Origin: Archivesica marissinica
Taxonomy: Eukaryota; Mollusca; Bivalvia; Venerida; Vesicomyidae
Direction: 5' to 3'
Length of the DNA stretch: 64,000 bases
NCBI GenBank assembly: GCA_014843695.1
Contig: CM026387.1
Coordinates: forward strand, 70,500,795-70,564,794
A program made the position numbers and the translations under genes. Every line of letters starts with the position of its first letter. The first letter of the stretch is position 1. Shown here one piece after another: positions 34,201-46,099 of the stretch. A model generated the notes under the pieces. That model was not told the origin of the DNA. It did no database searches and saw nothing but the letters and a program-made list of their open reading frames with translations.

Positions 34201-37200
34201 AGGTATTACATTAAGGTGCACCCATACGCCAGAGTCAGAAATAGTCCCTGATAATCAAACTTTATGCATATAATCTACACAATGTTTTTACCACTATATT
34301 CCACTAGTGCATACAATGTACTTCGCATTCTATTGATCTAAGCAACTGATTGTCAACAAATAAGGCATGAACAGAAACTACATGTATATCACATACTAAT
34401 GTGTCTCTGTATTGTAAGCTGTCATGCTGAGACCAATCAGAATCGTTCCAGGTATTATTACACGTGTGGTGATATAAGAAAATAAGTGATGGCTGTATGG
34501 AACTGAACACAAGAAAAGTTATGTGATAACACAGTTTACAATGGTGGTGAAATAATGGTGCATTATATTGCAAATGTTATTTAATAACAAACAATACATA
34601 CCTTCAGCCCTGTTATTCTGTTTGTTGCCATAGAAACATAAAACATATTACACATAAGTTTAACCAATTTTTACTGAGCAATAAATAACATGTTTATTTA
34701 TTGTCTTATTTCAATAAGTCTGTTGCCATGGAGATTTACAATATCTGCAATAATACCAGGAATTAGGAATGTCTTTCCCTTGAACCCTGCGACAGACGAG
34801 CCAGGAAGTATTGTACTTACCATCCACAGGTACCAATCACTATCATTTACCTGCAAGAGAAAAGTACATGTACAGGTAACTAGAGGAGTGTGACACATCA
34901 TAGCATAATTGTGTTCTATCATTTACCTGCAAGAGAAAGGTACATGTACAGGTAACTAGAGGAGTGTGACACATCATAGCATAATTGTGTTCTATCATTT
35001 ACCTGCAAGAGAAAGGTACATGTACAGGTAACTAGAGGAGTGTGACACATCATAGCAGAATTGTGTTCTATCATTTACCTGCAAGAGAAAGGTACATGTA
35101 CAGGTAACTAGAGGATTGTGACACATCATAGCATAATTGTGTTCTATCATTTACCTGCAAGAGAAAGGTACATGTACAGGTAACTAGAGGAGTGTGACAC
35201 ATCATAGCAGAATTGTGTTCTATCATTTACCTGCAAGAGAAAGGTACATGTACAGGTAACTAGAGGATTGTGACACATCATAGCATAATTGTGTTCTAGC
35301 ATTTCAGGTAACCGTGGTCATTGTTTGACAACAGAAATAAATAAGAATGCTGTCTATTTGACAACTATATATTTATTTCTGTTGTCAAACAATGACCATG
35401 GTTATCTGACATGATCACAATTATGATATGATGTGTCACAATGCTCTAGTAAGACAAATTAAACCACTGGGAAGTAGGTCATTCTTAGATTAGGACTTAT
35501 CAATCATATCAGTGTTATTCTAGACATACATCATGTGAGACTAGATGTAATCTGCTGTCAATGAGAAACATTAGTCAGTTACTGCCCCTGAATACTCCTA
35601 ATAGTATATTGGTCCTCTTAATTGGTTTCCTCTGTTTTTATCATTGTTTCCTTTGCACCACATGTTTTCCATTTTCATCCGTATTCTCGTCTTATAATTA
35701 TGAAATTATTAAATCTCGACAGATATCCTTTAGCATGTCCAATGCACAGGGATTCGGCACGTTTGGGGGTACTAGTATATATATTTAAGTACAGGGATTC
35801 TACTCTGTGGGATGTCAGATTTCGCATCGATCAGTAAAATGGCCCTATCTGAAACAATTTTGTACAAAGCTGTCCAAATATAACGCCTATCCCGAGTCTT
35901 TATATTGTTCTTCAAATAAAACACAACTTTAAGCTGCATGCATGTATACTTTGCAAACAATTGCCACAGACATTGGCCATAGCAGGTCACATTTCCATAC
36001 TAGGACACAGGTTCTGTCAGCAACAAAAAAAATCTTCGACGGGAGAGTTTTAACTGTGAATAACATTATCAATAAAATGTGTTTCCACTAACGTGTAGGT
36101 TTATTCGGCAAAAATGTACGTCAAAAAGAGATTTCGTAGCATTTTCAATTTGTTTTGAAAATTTCTAAAGCGGCGCAATTCGCGTTGAAATGAGCGTTGA
36201 AACGATTGGATTATTAGAATGTAACAAGATGTTTTTTTATATATGAAGAAAATCATAATCACATCAGAACGCTCGTTTCAACGCTCGTTTCAAAATCCTT
36301 GGACAAATCTAAAAGTGTGTATATGAACCACAAAATACCAGACAACTGCTTTAAAAACAATGCATCTATAAAAACACCGACTGACCCCATATAGTCATTC
36401 TTTTATCGCAAACACAGCAATCAAATTTAAGCGTGTCACACTGTTTATTGGGAGTAATCAACAACTTACCGGTACATTACAGAGACCGCGAAAACATAAT
36501 ATCCCGTTAGGGGCCTACTGTCAAGATCAAAGTGTTGCACATCGGAATTTAGCACTGATTGTGCTAATAATTGGTCAATTATAAAATGTGTGCACACAAT
36601 TATAGTATTGATTACTACACCGAGTCATTGTTTTATCGTTCTGTCAGACAAACGAGTTATTTAGTAAAATTTTAATCAAATCTGATAACGAGTGATCGTG
36701 ATCTGAAATTATTTTTTGAAAAATAATTACAAATTAATTAATGCTGTCTGTCATTGACAATGGTGAAAAGATGTAGTTACGGGCTGTTTTATTAATTTAT
36801 GCTGTGTGACAGTGATAGTAGATATCCAGATCGATTAATAGGTGATGTTTAATTCATGTCATTTCCAAAACCTAAGACAAATCTTGAAAAATGTCTAAGG
36901 TGGATTAAGTTGTGTGGACGACCAGCTGAATACATCCACACAAGTAAGTTGAAATTAATTTATTTATGCATAATAAAATATTTCGAAAAAATATATTCTG
37001 CATTAATAGATCTACCGTTCACAAGAGATATGTGAGTATAGTGGTGATTATACATGTGGTTCATACATATTGTCGTGGATGGTGGACTAGGGATCAGATA
37101 GTAGTAATAGTACCCATGCATGTGCAGAGCTGTGGGATTCCCATATTAGCTCAGTGAACGTACTGGTGTTCAGTTTTTGGGCCTAATGTTCGAGTCTTCT

Positions 37201-38712
37201 AGGAGGCATAGGGTCGAGTCTCTCAAGACGGTGGCATATTTCATTTCTTTTCATGTCAAAGTTGACACGATGTGGTTGTTCACTCTTCCGTTGACTGCGC
37301 AAGCATTTACCACGAACACGTAACATGTCCTCATCCGTATATCTGTACTTTAGAGAAATAACCTTCACACCTACGTCTATTATGAGATGGGCTGTTGACA
37401 AATTAATCAATTACTGGAGAATATATTATTTTTCACACCTTGATTGGTCGGCTCAAATATTTGTGATGCTGGCTTGTATGCCCATGTTTTATCAGCTTTA
37501 GAGCTGAGCCGTGCCATATGTCCAAGCCCTTGAATCATGTATAAGTATCATGCTATTCACATCAATTTCATTACAACCATGGCGTCTATTTTTCCATGTG
37601 TTGTTTGCTCTCGTCACGTTTCCAGCCGTATGCATGCTCTTAGCTGCGATAAGTGCCACCGTTGGAATCATCGAAAATGCGGAATGATTTATTTATTCCC
37701 CCCCATTCACTTTAATTAATCTTGATTAGTGGCCTGAAACCTAGATAGATACTCACTCCTGGTATGGCAAACACACGGCTACATAGTCCCATTCATAATT
37801 GTGTCTAATTACCTAAATAGCTAATAATAGCATTATTATAATGGGCCTGTATAGTGCAGTACATATATATATATAAAATACGAACCTGTGATTATACGAA
37901 TGCACTAGTATACGAAACTACCATTAGACGAACAAGGGATTATACGAAATCACCTGAATTCACCTAAAACCCTTGCCTTCTTGCTTTCAACGAGATATTC
38001 TTATCTGGGTGAAATAAAACCGAGAAATTCGACGGAATTTTATCTAGATTAACTCGATGCAGGTCTGCGTTAGACGCCATTTTGTTAGATAGCTTGTCTC
38101 GCGTGGTTACAGCGAGCACCTGTAACTATGGGGGGCGTGCCTAAGTAGCGTTTGCAGAAAGGTCAAAATAAAGTTGTGTTTTATTTGAAGAACAATATAA
38201 AGACTCGGGATAGGCGTTATATTTGGACAGCTTTGTACAAAATTGTTTCAGATAGGGCCATTTTACTGATCGATGCGAAATCTGACATCCCACAGAGTAG
38301 AATCCCTGTACTTAAATATATATACTAGTACCCACAAACGTGCCGAATCCCTGTGGTCCAATGGATAATTTACTGTAAAAATTGGTTCAATTAACTAACA
38401 CGATTTTGATAAAATTACATTTATCCTAACGGCGGCAACGCAACATCTGTTTAGACAACAACAGTAAAAACAAAGAATTCCAACTAAAAGGACAATATAC
38501 ATTTAGGGATAAATCTGACTTTATCCATCAAGGGAGGTAATAGAAAAACCAGTAATGTCTCTCATTATAAAAGTTTTAAGCAGCTGTTTGAATACTCGCA
38601 GACTTAACAAAAATTTAAGCAGAGTGCTTGATAAACTGGAACTTACGTTTGCTGTAGCGGACAGTAGGAAGAAGATGGTCATAAGAAGGTTGATCCCCTG
38701 CCAGACATACAT
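28202..38712 (-). CDS. TMEM220: Transmembrane protein 220 (TMEM220), six exons
   Basis: Six minus-strand exons join in frame: 38647-38712, 34821-34850, 31963-32023, 31074-31206, 29365-29430 and 28202-28349. They total 504 nt and 167 residues plus TAA. Every intron is GT-AG (for example AAC|gtaagt, ATG|gtaagt, ttgcag|GTA, tttttcag|CCT). The protein follows TMEM220 (about 160 residues in human, from memory): helix 1 about 6-20, the VNDSDW motif at 23-28, helix 2 about 34-48 (IIPAVLAG), helix 3 about 58-81, the diagnostic HEEGREL at 93-99, helix 4 about 99-112, and helix 5 about 131-153. HEEGREL spans the exon 4/5 junction, which confirms the splice. The start ATG at 38712 lies seven residues before NLLMTIFF, as expected for the family; an acceptor-like ttttccag near 38774 may end a 5' UTR intron. 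Function is poorly known. Introns hold seven minisatellites and three mobile-element copies or fragments. Confidence 0.93.
28350..29130. repeat. 69-bp minisatellite carrying TMEM220 exon 6 splice acceptors
   Basis: Eleven units, each repeating on the minus strand the exon 6 acceptor (TATATTTCAG) and about the first 25 exon bases. In intron 5, abutting the true exon. Confidence 0.94.
29615..30800. repeat. 59-bp minisatellite, about 20 copies
   Basis: Unit includes CACAGTGGTGAGGTGCAAG and ACTGTCAGCATACTGAGG. In TMEM220 intron 4. Confidence 0.96.
30818..31035. repeat. 58-60-bp repeat, about 3.5 copies
   Basis: Unit includes CTCATCTGATCTGTTACCTA and ACCTCTGTCTATGACAGTG. In intron 4, ending about 40 bp from exon 4. 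Confidence 0.92.
31410..31560 (+). repeat. Dispersed mollusc-type repeat, copy 2 (TMEM220 intron 3)
   Basis: Shares GGTCAGTGGTTGTACCCAGG, CTGAAATATTGCCAGGAG and CATCCTCCACCTATAAAAGC with the copies at 27930 and 50345; diverged. Confidence 0.55.
32085..32760. repeat. 27-bp minisatellite, about 25 copies
   Basis: Unit ACAATGATACTCACTTCCCA plus ATCATAC, with shortened variants. In TMEM220 intron 2. Confidence 0.95.
33275..33595. repeat. 66-bp minisatellite, 5 copies
   Basis: Unit includes TCATTTATGTACATAGAAAG and CACTACTTGTGATATAATGC. In TMEM220 intron 2. Confidence 0.94.
34840..35300. repeat. 76-bp minisatellite carrying TMEM220 exon 2 splice acceptors
   Basis: Five extra units beyond the true exon. 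Each holds on the minus strand CTTTCTCTTGCAG followed by the first 11 bases of exon 2 (GTAAATGATAG), and the palindrome GTACATGTAC. Confidence 0.93.
35255..35455. repeat. Large inverted repeat (foldback) at the end of the 76-bp array
   Basis: GTCATTGTTTGACAACAGAA at about 35317 is inverted at about 35375-35394 around a 30-bp loop, and pairing continues outward into array sequence (TTGTGACACATCATA against TATGATGTGTCACAA). Confidence 0.88.
35745..36295 (+). mobile_element. 520-bp dispersed element, copy 2 (in TMEM220 intron 1)
   Basis: Second copy of the element at 21711, differing at only a few bases until the tail. Here the tail is a foldback: GTTGAAACGA-type arms at about 36184-36207 and 36270-36292 bracket a 60-bp segment that is in the opposite orientation to copy 1. 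Confidence 0.75.
36300..37575. other. TMEM220 intron 1 sequence, no gene seen
   Basis: AT-rich and unique-looking. No exon with matching splice sites and no array recognised. Confidence 0.5.
37579..37719 (+). pseudogene. Cys/His-rich transposase-associated fragment
   Basis: From the ATG at 37579 the frame reads about 30 residues with a C-x2-C, C-x2-C, H-x2-C spacing (PCVVCSRHV, then SCDKCHRWNHRKCGM) and then runs into low-complexity sequence and a stop. I recall similar N-terminal treble-clef/PHD-like segments on FLYWCH/MULE-transposase proteins in marine invertebrates. It lies inside TMEM220 intron 1 on the opposite strand, so a transposon remnant is likelier than an exon. Confidence 0.4.
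38163..38355 (-). mobile_element. 520-bp dispersed element, copy 3 (truncated)
   Basis: Reverse-strand copy holding only the first about 190 bp of the element (it ends CGTGCCGAATCCCTGTG at 38355). It lies in TMEM220 intron 1, about 290 bp from exon 1. Confidence 0.75.
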
Positions 38713-38959
38713 GATTCCCGACGCAGGCGTGAGTTCCTTGTCAACCTTGAAGCTATGAGATCGAACATTCACTGGAAAAATACCAGAATACTGTTTCACA
38801 CACAAAGAGCTGGTGCCATATACAAATATGATGTAGCTATGCAGAAACACAATATTTATCCAGAACTAACATGACATCTTTATTATTGTTATATGACAAT
38901 CCGCATTAATATATTACATAGGTGCAATACCAGCTATTGTCGATTATAAATTACATGTA

Positions 38960-41900
38960 GGCGATGTAGTTCCATTGTTTGTCTACGGTACTTACTGTTG
39001 TGTGATTACGGATTAAACCCTCTGGTTCCATTGTTTGTCTACGGTACTTACTGTTGTGTGATTACGGATTAGACAGACCCTCTGGTTCCATTGTTTGTCT
39101 GTGGTACTTACTGTTGTGTGATTACGGATTAGACCCTCTGGTTCCATTGTTTGTCTGTGGTACTTACTGTTGTGTGATTACGGATTAGACCCTCTGGTTC
39201 CATTGTTTGTCTGTGGTACTTACTGTTGTGTGATTACGGATTTGTCCCTCTGGTTCCATTGTTTGTCTGTGGTACTTACTGTTGTGTGATTACGGATTAG
39301 ACCCTCTGGTTCCATTGTTTGTCTGTGGTACTTACTGTTGTGTGCTTACGGATTAGACAGTCCCTCTGGTTCCATTGTTTGTCTGTGGTACTTACTGTTG
39401 TGTGCTTACGGATTAGACAGTCCCTCTGGTTCCATTGCTTGTCTACGGTACTTACTGTTGTGTGATTATGGATTAAACCCTCTGGTTCCATTGTTTGTCT
39501 ACGGTACTTACTGTTGTGTGATTACGGATTAGACAGTCCCTCTGGTTCCATTGCTTGTCTGCCGTACTTACTGTTGTGTGATTACGGATTAGACAGTCCC
39601 TCTGGTTCCATTGCTTGTCTGTGGTACTTACTGTTGTGTGATTACGGATTAGACCCTCTGGTTCCATTGCTTGTCTGTGGTACTTACTGTTGTGTGATTA
39701 CGGATTAGACCCTCTGGTTCCATTGCTTGTCTGCGGTACTTACTGTTGTGTGATTACGGATTAGACCCTCTGGTTCCATTGCTTGTCTGTGGTACTTACT
39801 GTTGTGTGATTACGGATTAGACCCTCTGGTTCCATTGTTTGTCTGTGGTACTTACTGTTGTGTGATTACGGATTAGACCCTCTGGTTCCATTGTTTGTCT
39901 GTGGTACTTACTGTTGTGTGATTACGGATTAGACCCTCTGGTTCCATTGTTTGTCTGTGGTACTTACTGTTGTGTGATTACGGATTAGACAGTCCCTCTG
40001 GTTCCATTGCTTGTCTGTGGTACTTACTGTTGTGTGATTACGGATTAGACAGTCCCTCTGGTTCCATTGCTTGTCTACGGTACTTACTGTTGTGTGATTA
40101 TGGATTAGACCCTCTGGTTCCATTGCTTGTCTGCGGTACTTACTGTTGTGTGATTACGGATTAGACAGTCCCTCTGGTTCCATTGCTTGTCTACAGTACT
40201 TACTGTTGTGTGATTACGGATTAGACAGTCCCTCTGGTTCCATTGCTTGTCTGTGGTACTTACTGTTGTGTGATTACGGATTAGACCCTCTGGTTCCATT
40301 GCTTGTCTGTGGTACTTACTGTTGTGTGATTACGGATTAGACAGTCCCTCTGGTTCCATTGCTTGTCTACAGTACTTACTGTTGTGTGATTACGGATTAG
40401 ACCCTCTGGTTCCATTGCTTGTCTACGGTACTTACTGTTGTGTGATTACGGATTAGACCCTCTGGTTCCATTGTTTGTCTGTGGTACTTACTGTTGTGTG
40501 ATTACGGATTAGACCCTCTGGTTCCATTGTTTGTCTGTGGTACTTACTGTTGTGTGATTACGGATTAGACAGCCCTCTGGTTCCATTGTTTGTCTGTGGT
40601 ACTTACTGTTGTGTGATTACGGATTAGACACCCTCTGGTTCCATTGCTTGTCTGTGGTACTTACTGTTGTGTGATTATGGATTAGACAGTCCCTCTGGTT
40701 CCATTGCTTGTCTGCGGTACTTACTGTTGTGTGATTACGGATTAGACCCTCTGGTTCCATTGCTTGTCTAAAGTACTTACTGTTGTGTGATTATGGATTA
40801 GACCCTCTGGTTCCATTGCTTGTCTGTGGTACTTACTGTTGTGTGATTACGGATTAGACCCTCTGGTTCCATTGTTGTCTGTGAACAACCTCTGGTTCCA
40901 TTGCTTGTCTACAGTACTTACTGTTGTGTGATTATGGATTAGACCCTCTGGTTCCATTGTTTGTCTGTGGTACTTACTGTTGTGTGATTACGGATTAGAC
41001 AGTCCCTCTGGTTCCATTGCTTGTCTACAGTACTTACTGTTGTGTGATTACGGATTAGACCCTCTGGTTCCATTGCTTGTCTACGGTACTTACTGTTGTG
41101 TGATTACGGATTAGACCCTCTGGTTCCATTGCTTGTCTACAGTACTTACTGTTGTGTGATTACGGATTAGACCCTCTGGTTCCATTGTTTGTCTGTGGTA
41201 CTTACTGTTGTGTGATTACGGATTAGACAGTCCCTCTGGTTCCATTGCTTGTCTGTGGTACTTACTGTTGTGTGATTACGGATTAGACAGTCCCTCTGGT
41301 TCCATTGCTTGTCTGTGGTACTTACTGTTGTGTGATTACGGATTAGACAGTCCCTCTGGTTCCATTGCTTGTCTGCGGTACTTACTGTTGTGTGATTACG
41401 GATTAGACCCTCTGGTTCCATTGCTTGTCTGTGGTACTTACTGTTGTGTGATTACGGATTAGTCCCTCTGGTTCCATTGTTTGTCTGTGGTACTTACTGT
41501 TGTGTGATTACGGATTAAACCCTCTGGTTCCATTGTTTGTCTGTGGTACTTACTGTTGTGTGCTTACGGATTAGACAGTCCCTCTGGTTCCATTGCTTGT
41601 ATGTGGTACTTACTGTTGTGTGATTACGGATTAGACAGTCCCTCTGGTTCCATTGCTTGTCTGTGGTACTTACTGTTGTGTGATTATGGATTAGACAGTC
41701 CCTCTGGTTCCATTGCTTGTCTGCGGTACTTACTGTTGTGTGATTACTGATTAGACAGTCCCTCTGGTTCCATTGCTTGTCTAAAGTACTTACTGTTGTG
41801 TGATTATGGATTAGACAGACCCTCTGGTTCCATTGCTTGTCTGTGGTACTTACTGTTGTGTGATTATGGATTAGACCCTCTTGTTCCATTGCTTGCCTAC

Positions 41901-44770
41901 AGTACTTACTGTTGTGTGATTACGGATTAGACCCTCTGGTTCCATTGTTTGTCTACAGTATTTACTGTTGTGTGATTACGGATTAGACCCTCTGGTTCCA
42001 TTGCTTGTCTACAGTACTTACTGTTGTGTGATTACGGATTAGACCCTCTGGTTCCATTGCTTGTCTACGGTACTTACTGTTGTGTGATTACGGATTAGAC
42101 TCTCTGGTTCCATTGCTTGTCTACGGTACTTACTGTTGTGTGATTATGGATTAGACCCTCTGGTTCCATTGTTTGTCTGTGGTACTTACTGTTGTGTGAT
42201 TACAGATTAGACAGTCCCTCTGGTTCCATTGTTTGTCTACAGTATTTACTGTTGTGTGATTACGGAATAGACCCTCTGGTTCCATTGTTTGTCTGTGGTA
42301 CTTACTGTTGTGTGATTACGGATTAGACCCTCTGGTTCCATTGTTTGTCTGTGGTACTTACTGTTGTGTGATTACGGATTAGACAGTCCCTCTGGTTCCA
42401 TTGCTTGTCTGTGGTACTTACTGTTGTGTGATTACGGATTAGACAGTCCCTCTGGTTCCATTGCTTGTCTGTGGTACATACTGTTGTGTGATTATGGATT
42501 AGACAGTCCCTCTGGTTCCATTGCTTGTCTGCGGTACTTACTGTTGTGTGATTACGGATTAGACAGTCCCTCTGGTTCCATTGCTTGTCTAAAGTACTTA
42601 CTGTTGTGTGATTATGGATTAGACAGACCCTCTGGTTCCATTGCTTGTCTGTGGTACTTACTGTTGTGTGATTATGGACTAGACCCTCTGGTTCCATTGC
42701 TTGTCTACAGTACTTACTGTTGTGTGATTACGGATTAGACCCTCTGGTTCCATTGCTTGCCTACAGTACTTACTGTTGTGTGATTACGGATTAGACAGAC
42801 CCTATGGTTCCATTGCTTGTCTACAGTACTTACTGTTGTGTGATTACGGATTAGACTCTCTGGTTCCATTGCTTGTCTACGGTACTTACTGTTGTGTGAT
42901 TATGGATTAGACCCTCTGGTTCCATTGTTTGTCTGTAGTACTTACTGTTGTGTGATTACAGATTAGACAGTCCCTCTGGTTCCATTGTTTGTCTACAGTA
43001 TTTACTGTTGTGTGATTACGGAATAGACCCTCTGGTTCCATTGTTTGTCTGTGGTACTTACTGTTGTGTGATTACGGATTAGACCCTCTGGTTCCATTGT
43101 TTGTCTGTGGTACTTACTGTTGTGTGATTACGGATTAGACCCTCTGGTTCCATTGTTTGTCTGTGGTACTTACTGTTGTGTGATTACGGATTAGACAGTC
43201 CCTCTGGTTCCATTGCTTGCCTACAGTACTTACTGTTGTGTGATTACGGATTAGACCCTGTGGTTCCATTGCTTGTCTACAGTACTTACTGTTGTGTGAT
43301 TACGGATTAGACCCTCTGGTTCCATTGCTTGTCTACAGTACTTACTGTTGTGTGATTATGGATTAGACCCTCTGGTTCCATTGTTTGTCTGTGGTACTTG
43401 CTGTTGTGTGATTACGGATTAGACCCTCTGGTTCCATTGTTTGTCTGTGGTACTTACTGTTGTGTGATTACGGATTAGACAGTCCCTCTGGTTCCATTGC
43501 TTGTCTGTGGTACTTACTGTTGTGTGATTACGGATTAGACAGTCCCTCTGGTTCCATTGCTTGTCTGTGGTACATACTGTTGTGTGATTATGGATTAGAC
43601 AGTCCCTCTGGTTCCATTGCTTGTCTGCGGTACTTACTGTTGTGTGATTACGGATTAGACAGTCCCTCTGGTTCCATTGCTTGTCTAAAGTACTTACTGT
43701 TGTGTGATTATGGATTAGACAGACCCTCTGGTTCCATTGCTTGTCTGTGGTACTTACTGTTGTGTGATTATGGACTAGACCCTCTGGTTCCATTGCTTGT
43801 CTACAGTACTTACTGTTGTGTGATTACGGATTAGACCCTCTGGTTCCATTGCTTGCCTACAGTACTTACTGTTGTGTGATTACGGATTAGACAGACCCTA
43901 TGGTTCCATTGCTTGTCTACAGTACTTACTGTTGTGTGATTACGGATTAGACTCTCTGGTTCCATTGCTTGTCTACGGTACTTACTGTTGTGTGATTATG
44001 GATTAGACCCTCTGGTTCCATTGTTTGTCTGTAGTACTTACTGTTGTGTGATTACAGATTAGACAGTCCCTCTGGTTCCATTGTTTGTCTACAGTATTTA
44101 CTGTTGTGTGATTACGGAATAGACCCTCTGGTTCCATTGTTTGTCTGTGGTACTTACTGTTGTGTGATTACGGATTAGACCCTCTGGTTCCATTGTTTGT
44201 CTGTGGTACTTACTGTTGTGTGATTACGGATTAGACCCTCTGGTTCCATTGTTTGTCTGTGGTACTTACTGTTGTGTGATTACGGATTAGACAGTCCCTC
44301 TGGTTCCATTGCTTGCCTACAGTACTTACTGTTGTGTGATTACGGATTAGACCCTGTGGTTCCATTGCTTGTCTACAGTACTTACTGTTGTGTGATTATG
44401 GATTAGACCCTCTGGTTCCATTGTTTGTCTGTGGTACTTGCTGTTGTGTGATTACGGATTAGACCCTCTGGTTCCATTGTTTGTCTGTGGTACTTACTGT
44501 TGTGTGATTACGGATTAGACCCTCTGGTGCCATTGCTTGTCTGTGGTACTTACTGTTGTGTGATTACGGATTAGACCCTCTGGTTCCATTGTTTGTCTGT
44601 GGTACTTACTGTTGTGTGATTACGGATTAGACCCTCTGGTTCCATTGCTTGCCTACAGTACTTACTGTTGTGTGATTACGGATTATGCCTATTAGTTCCA
44701 TTGATTGTCTGTGACACCTATTATTGTCAATTATGGATTAGTCCCTCTGGTTCTATATTGCTTGCCTATG
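38960..44770. repeat. 56/60-bp minisatellite, about 100 copies, upstream of TMEM220
   Basis: Unit includes CTGGTTCCATTGCTTGTCTG and TGTTGTGTGATTACGGATTA; optional CAGT insertion gives 60-bp units that keep both strands open. A segment at 42323-42697 recurs unchanged in translation on both strands at 43419-43793, showing a 1096-bp higher-order duplication. Starts about 250 bp from the TMEM220 start codon. Confidence 0.97.
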
Positions 44771-45064
44771 TAATATTAGTTGACTAAGATTTAATAAAGT
44801 TTAGTTTGAAACTTCAATATTTAATTACTACATATAAAGTGGCATTAAAGCAAACTGAAGAAAAATAGTTCATAAATGTTTTCAGGTTTTTCCACATATT
44901 AACAATAGAAACAAAATAATTAATAACTAATAAACAAATGTCATAAAATGTGTTCATGCACCAAATGTATGCAAACAAACTCAAAATACATACATGAAAC
45001 AACACACAATCTCAATGTTGTTTCACTGTGAGCAGTTCTGGTGCATTCTAGATATCATAGTTTA
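44771..45064. other. AT-rich spacer
   Basis: Nothing recognised; a 63-codon minus-strand frame here shows no family features. Confidence 0.5.
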
Positions 45065-45275
45065 TTAATCATCCCCCTAAAAGTCCCGGGGAACCATACA
45101 AGATTTTTAATTATCTCCCTAAAAGTCCCGGGGAACCATACAAGTTTTTTAATTATCTCCCTAAAAGTCCCGGGGAACCATACAAGTTTTTAATTATCCC
45201 CCTAAAAGTCCTGGGGAAACATACAAGTTTTTTAATTATCCCCCTAAAAGTCCTGGGGAACCATACAAGTTTTTT
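45065..45275. repeat. About 43-bp repeat, 5 copies
   Basis: Unit includes CCCTAAAAGTCCCGGGGAAC and CATACAAG. Confidence 0.92.
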
Positions 45276-45436
45276 AATCATTCAAAATGACCATAATTTT
45301 TTATATACAGTCTACATCCGTTATGTCGAATTCCGTCGGACGGAACAAAATACCGACTTTGATATGATGGACATAGACTGTAATATAATCATACAAAAAC
45401 AAATTTGTTTTTTATATTTTTTTCATATGTTTCAAA

Positions 45437-45898
45437 TAAGAGCAGAGTGCTTGGGATACTTGCATGGCACTCAGGATTAAGGACAGAGTGCTTGGGATAC
45501 TTGCATGGCACTCAGGATTAAGGGCAGAGTGCTTGGGATACTTGCATGGCACTCAGGATTAAGGGCAGAGTGCTTGGGATATTTGCATGGCACTCAGGAT
45601 TAAGGGCAGAGTGCTTGGGATACTTGCATGGCACTCAGGATTAAGGGCATGGTGCTTGAGATACTTGCATGGCACTCAGGATTAAGGGCAGGGTGCTTGG
45701 GATACTTGCATGGCACTCAGGATTAAGGGCAGAGTGCTTGGGATACTTGCATGGCACTCAGGATTAAGGGCAGAGTGCTTGGGATACTTGCATGGCACTC
45801 ACGATTAAGGGCAGGGTGCTTGGGATACTTGCATGGCACTCAGGATTAAGGCCAGGGTGCTTGGGATACTTGCATGGCACTCAGGATTAAGGGCAGGG
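45437..45898. repeat. 41-bp minisatellite, about 11 copies
   Basis: Unit includes GCTTGGGATACTTGCATGGC and ACTCAGGATTAAGG. Confidence 0.95.
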
Positions 45899-46099
45899 TG
45901 CAGGTTGTCATCAGCTGGGAGATTCGCATTAATCTGACCATTAGAGTTGAGAAGGGCCAGGCTGATGAGAACTATGTAATGCATGCAAAAGCTCCTATCA
46001 TCTATATATTTGTAGCCTGTGTGGGACAGTACTGTGGAAGCACGGGTAACTGCTACACAGTGGGATGGGGGCTACATACCAACTACAACACAGGGTGTC

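Noticed and set aside
39297..43834. Repeated 64-, 84- and 124-codon frames on both strands
   Set aside because: Produced by runs of 60-bp units; they end wherever a 56-bp unit shifts the frame.
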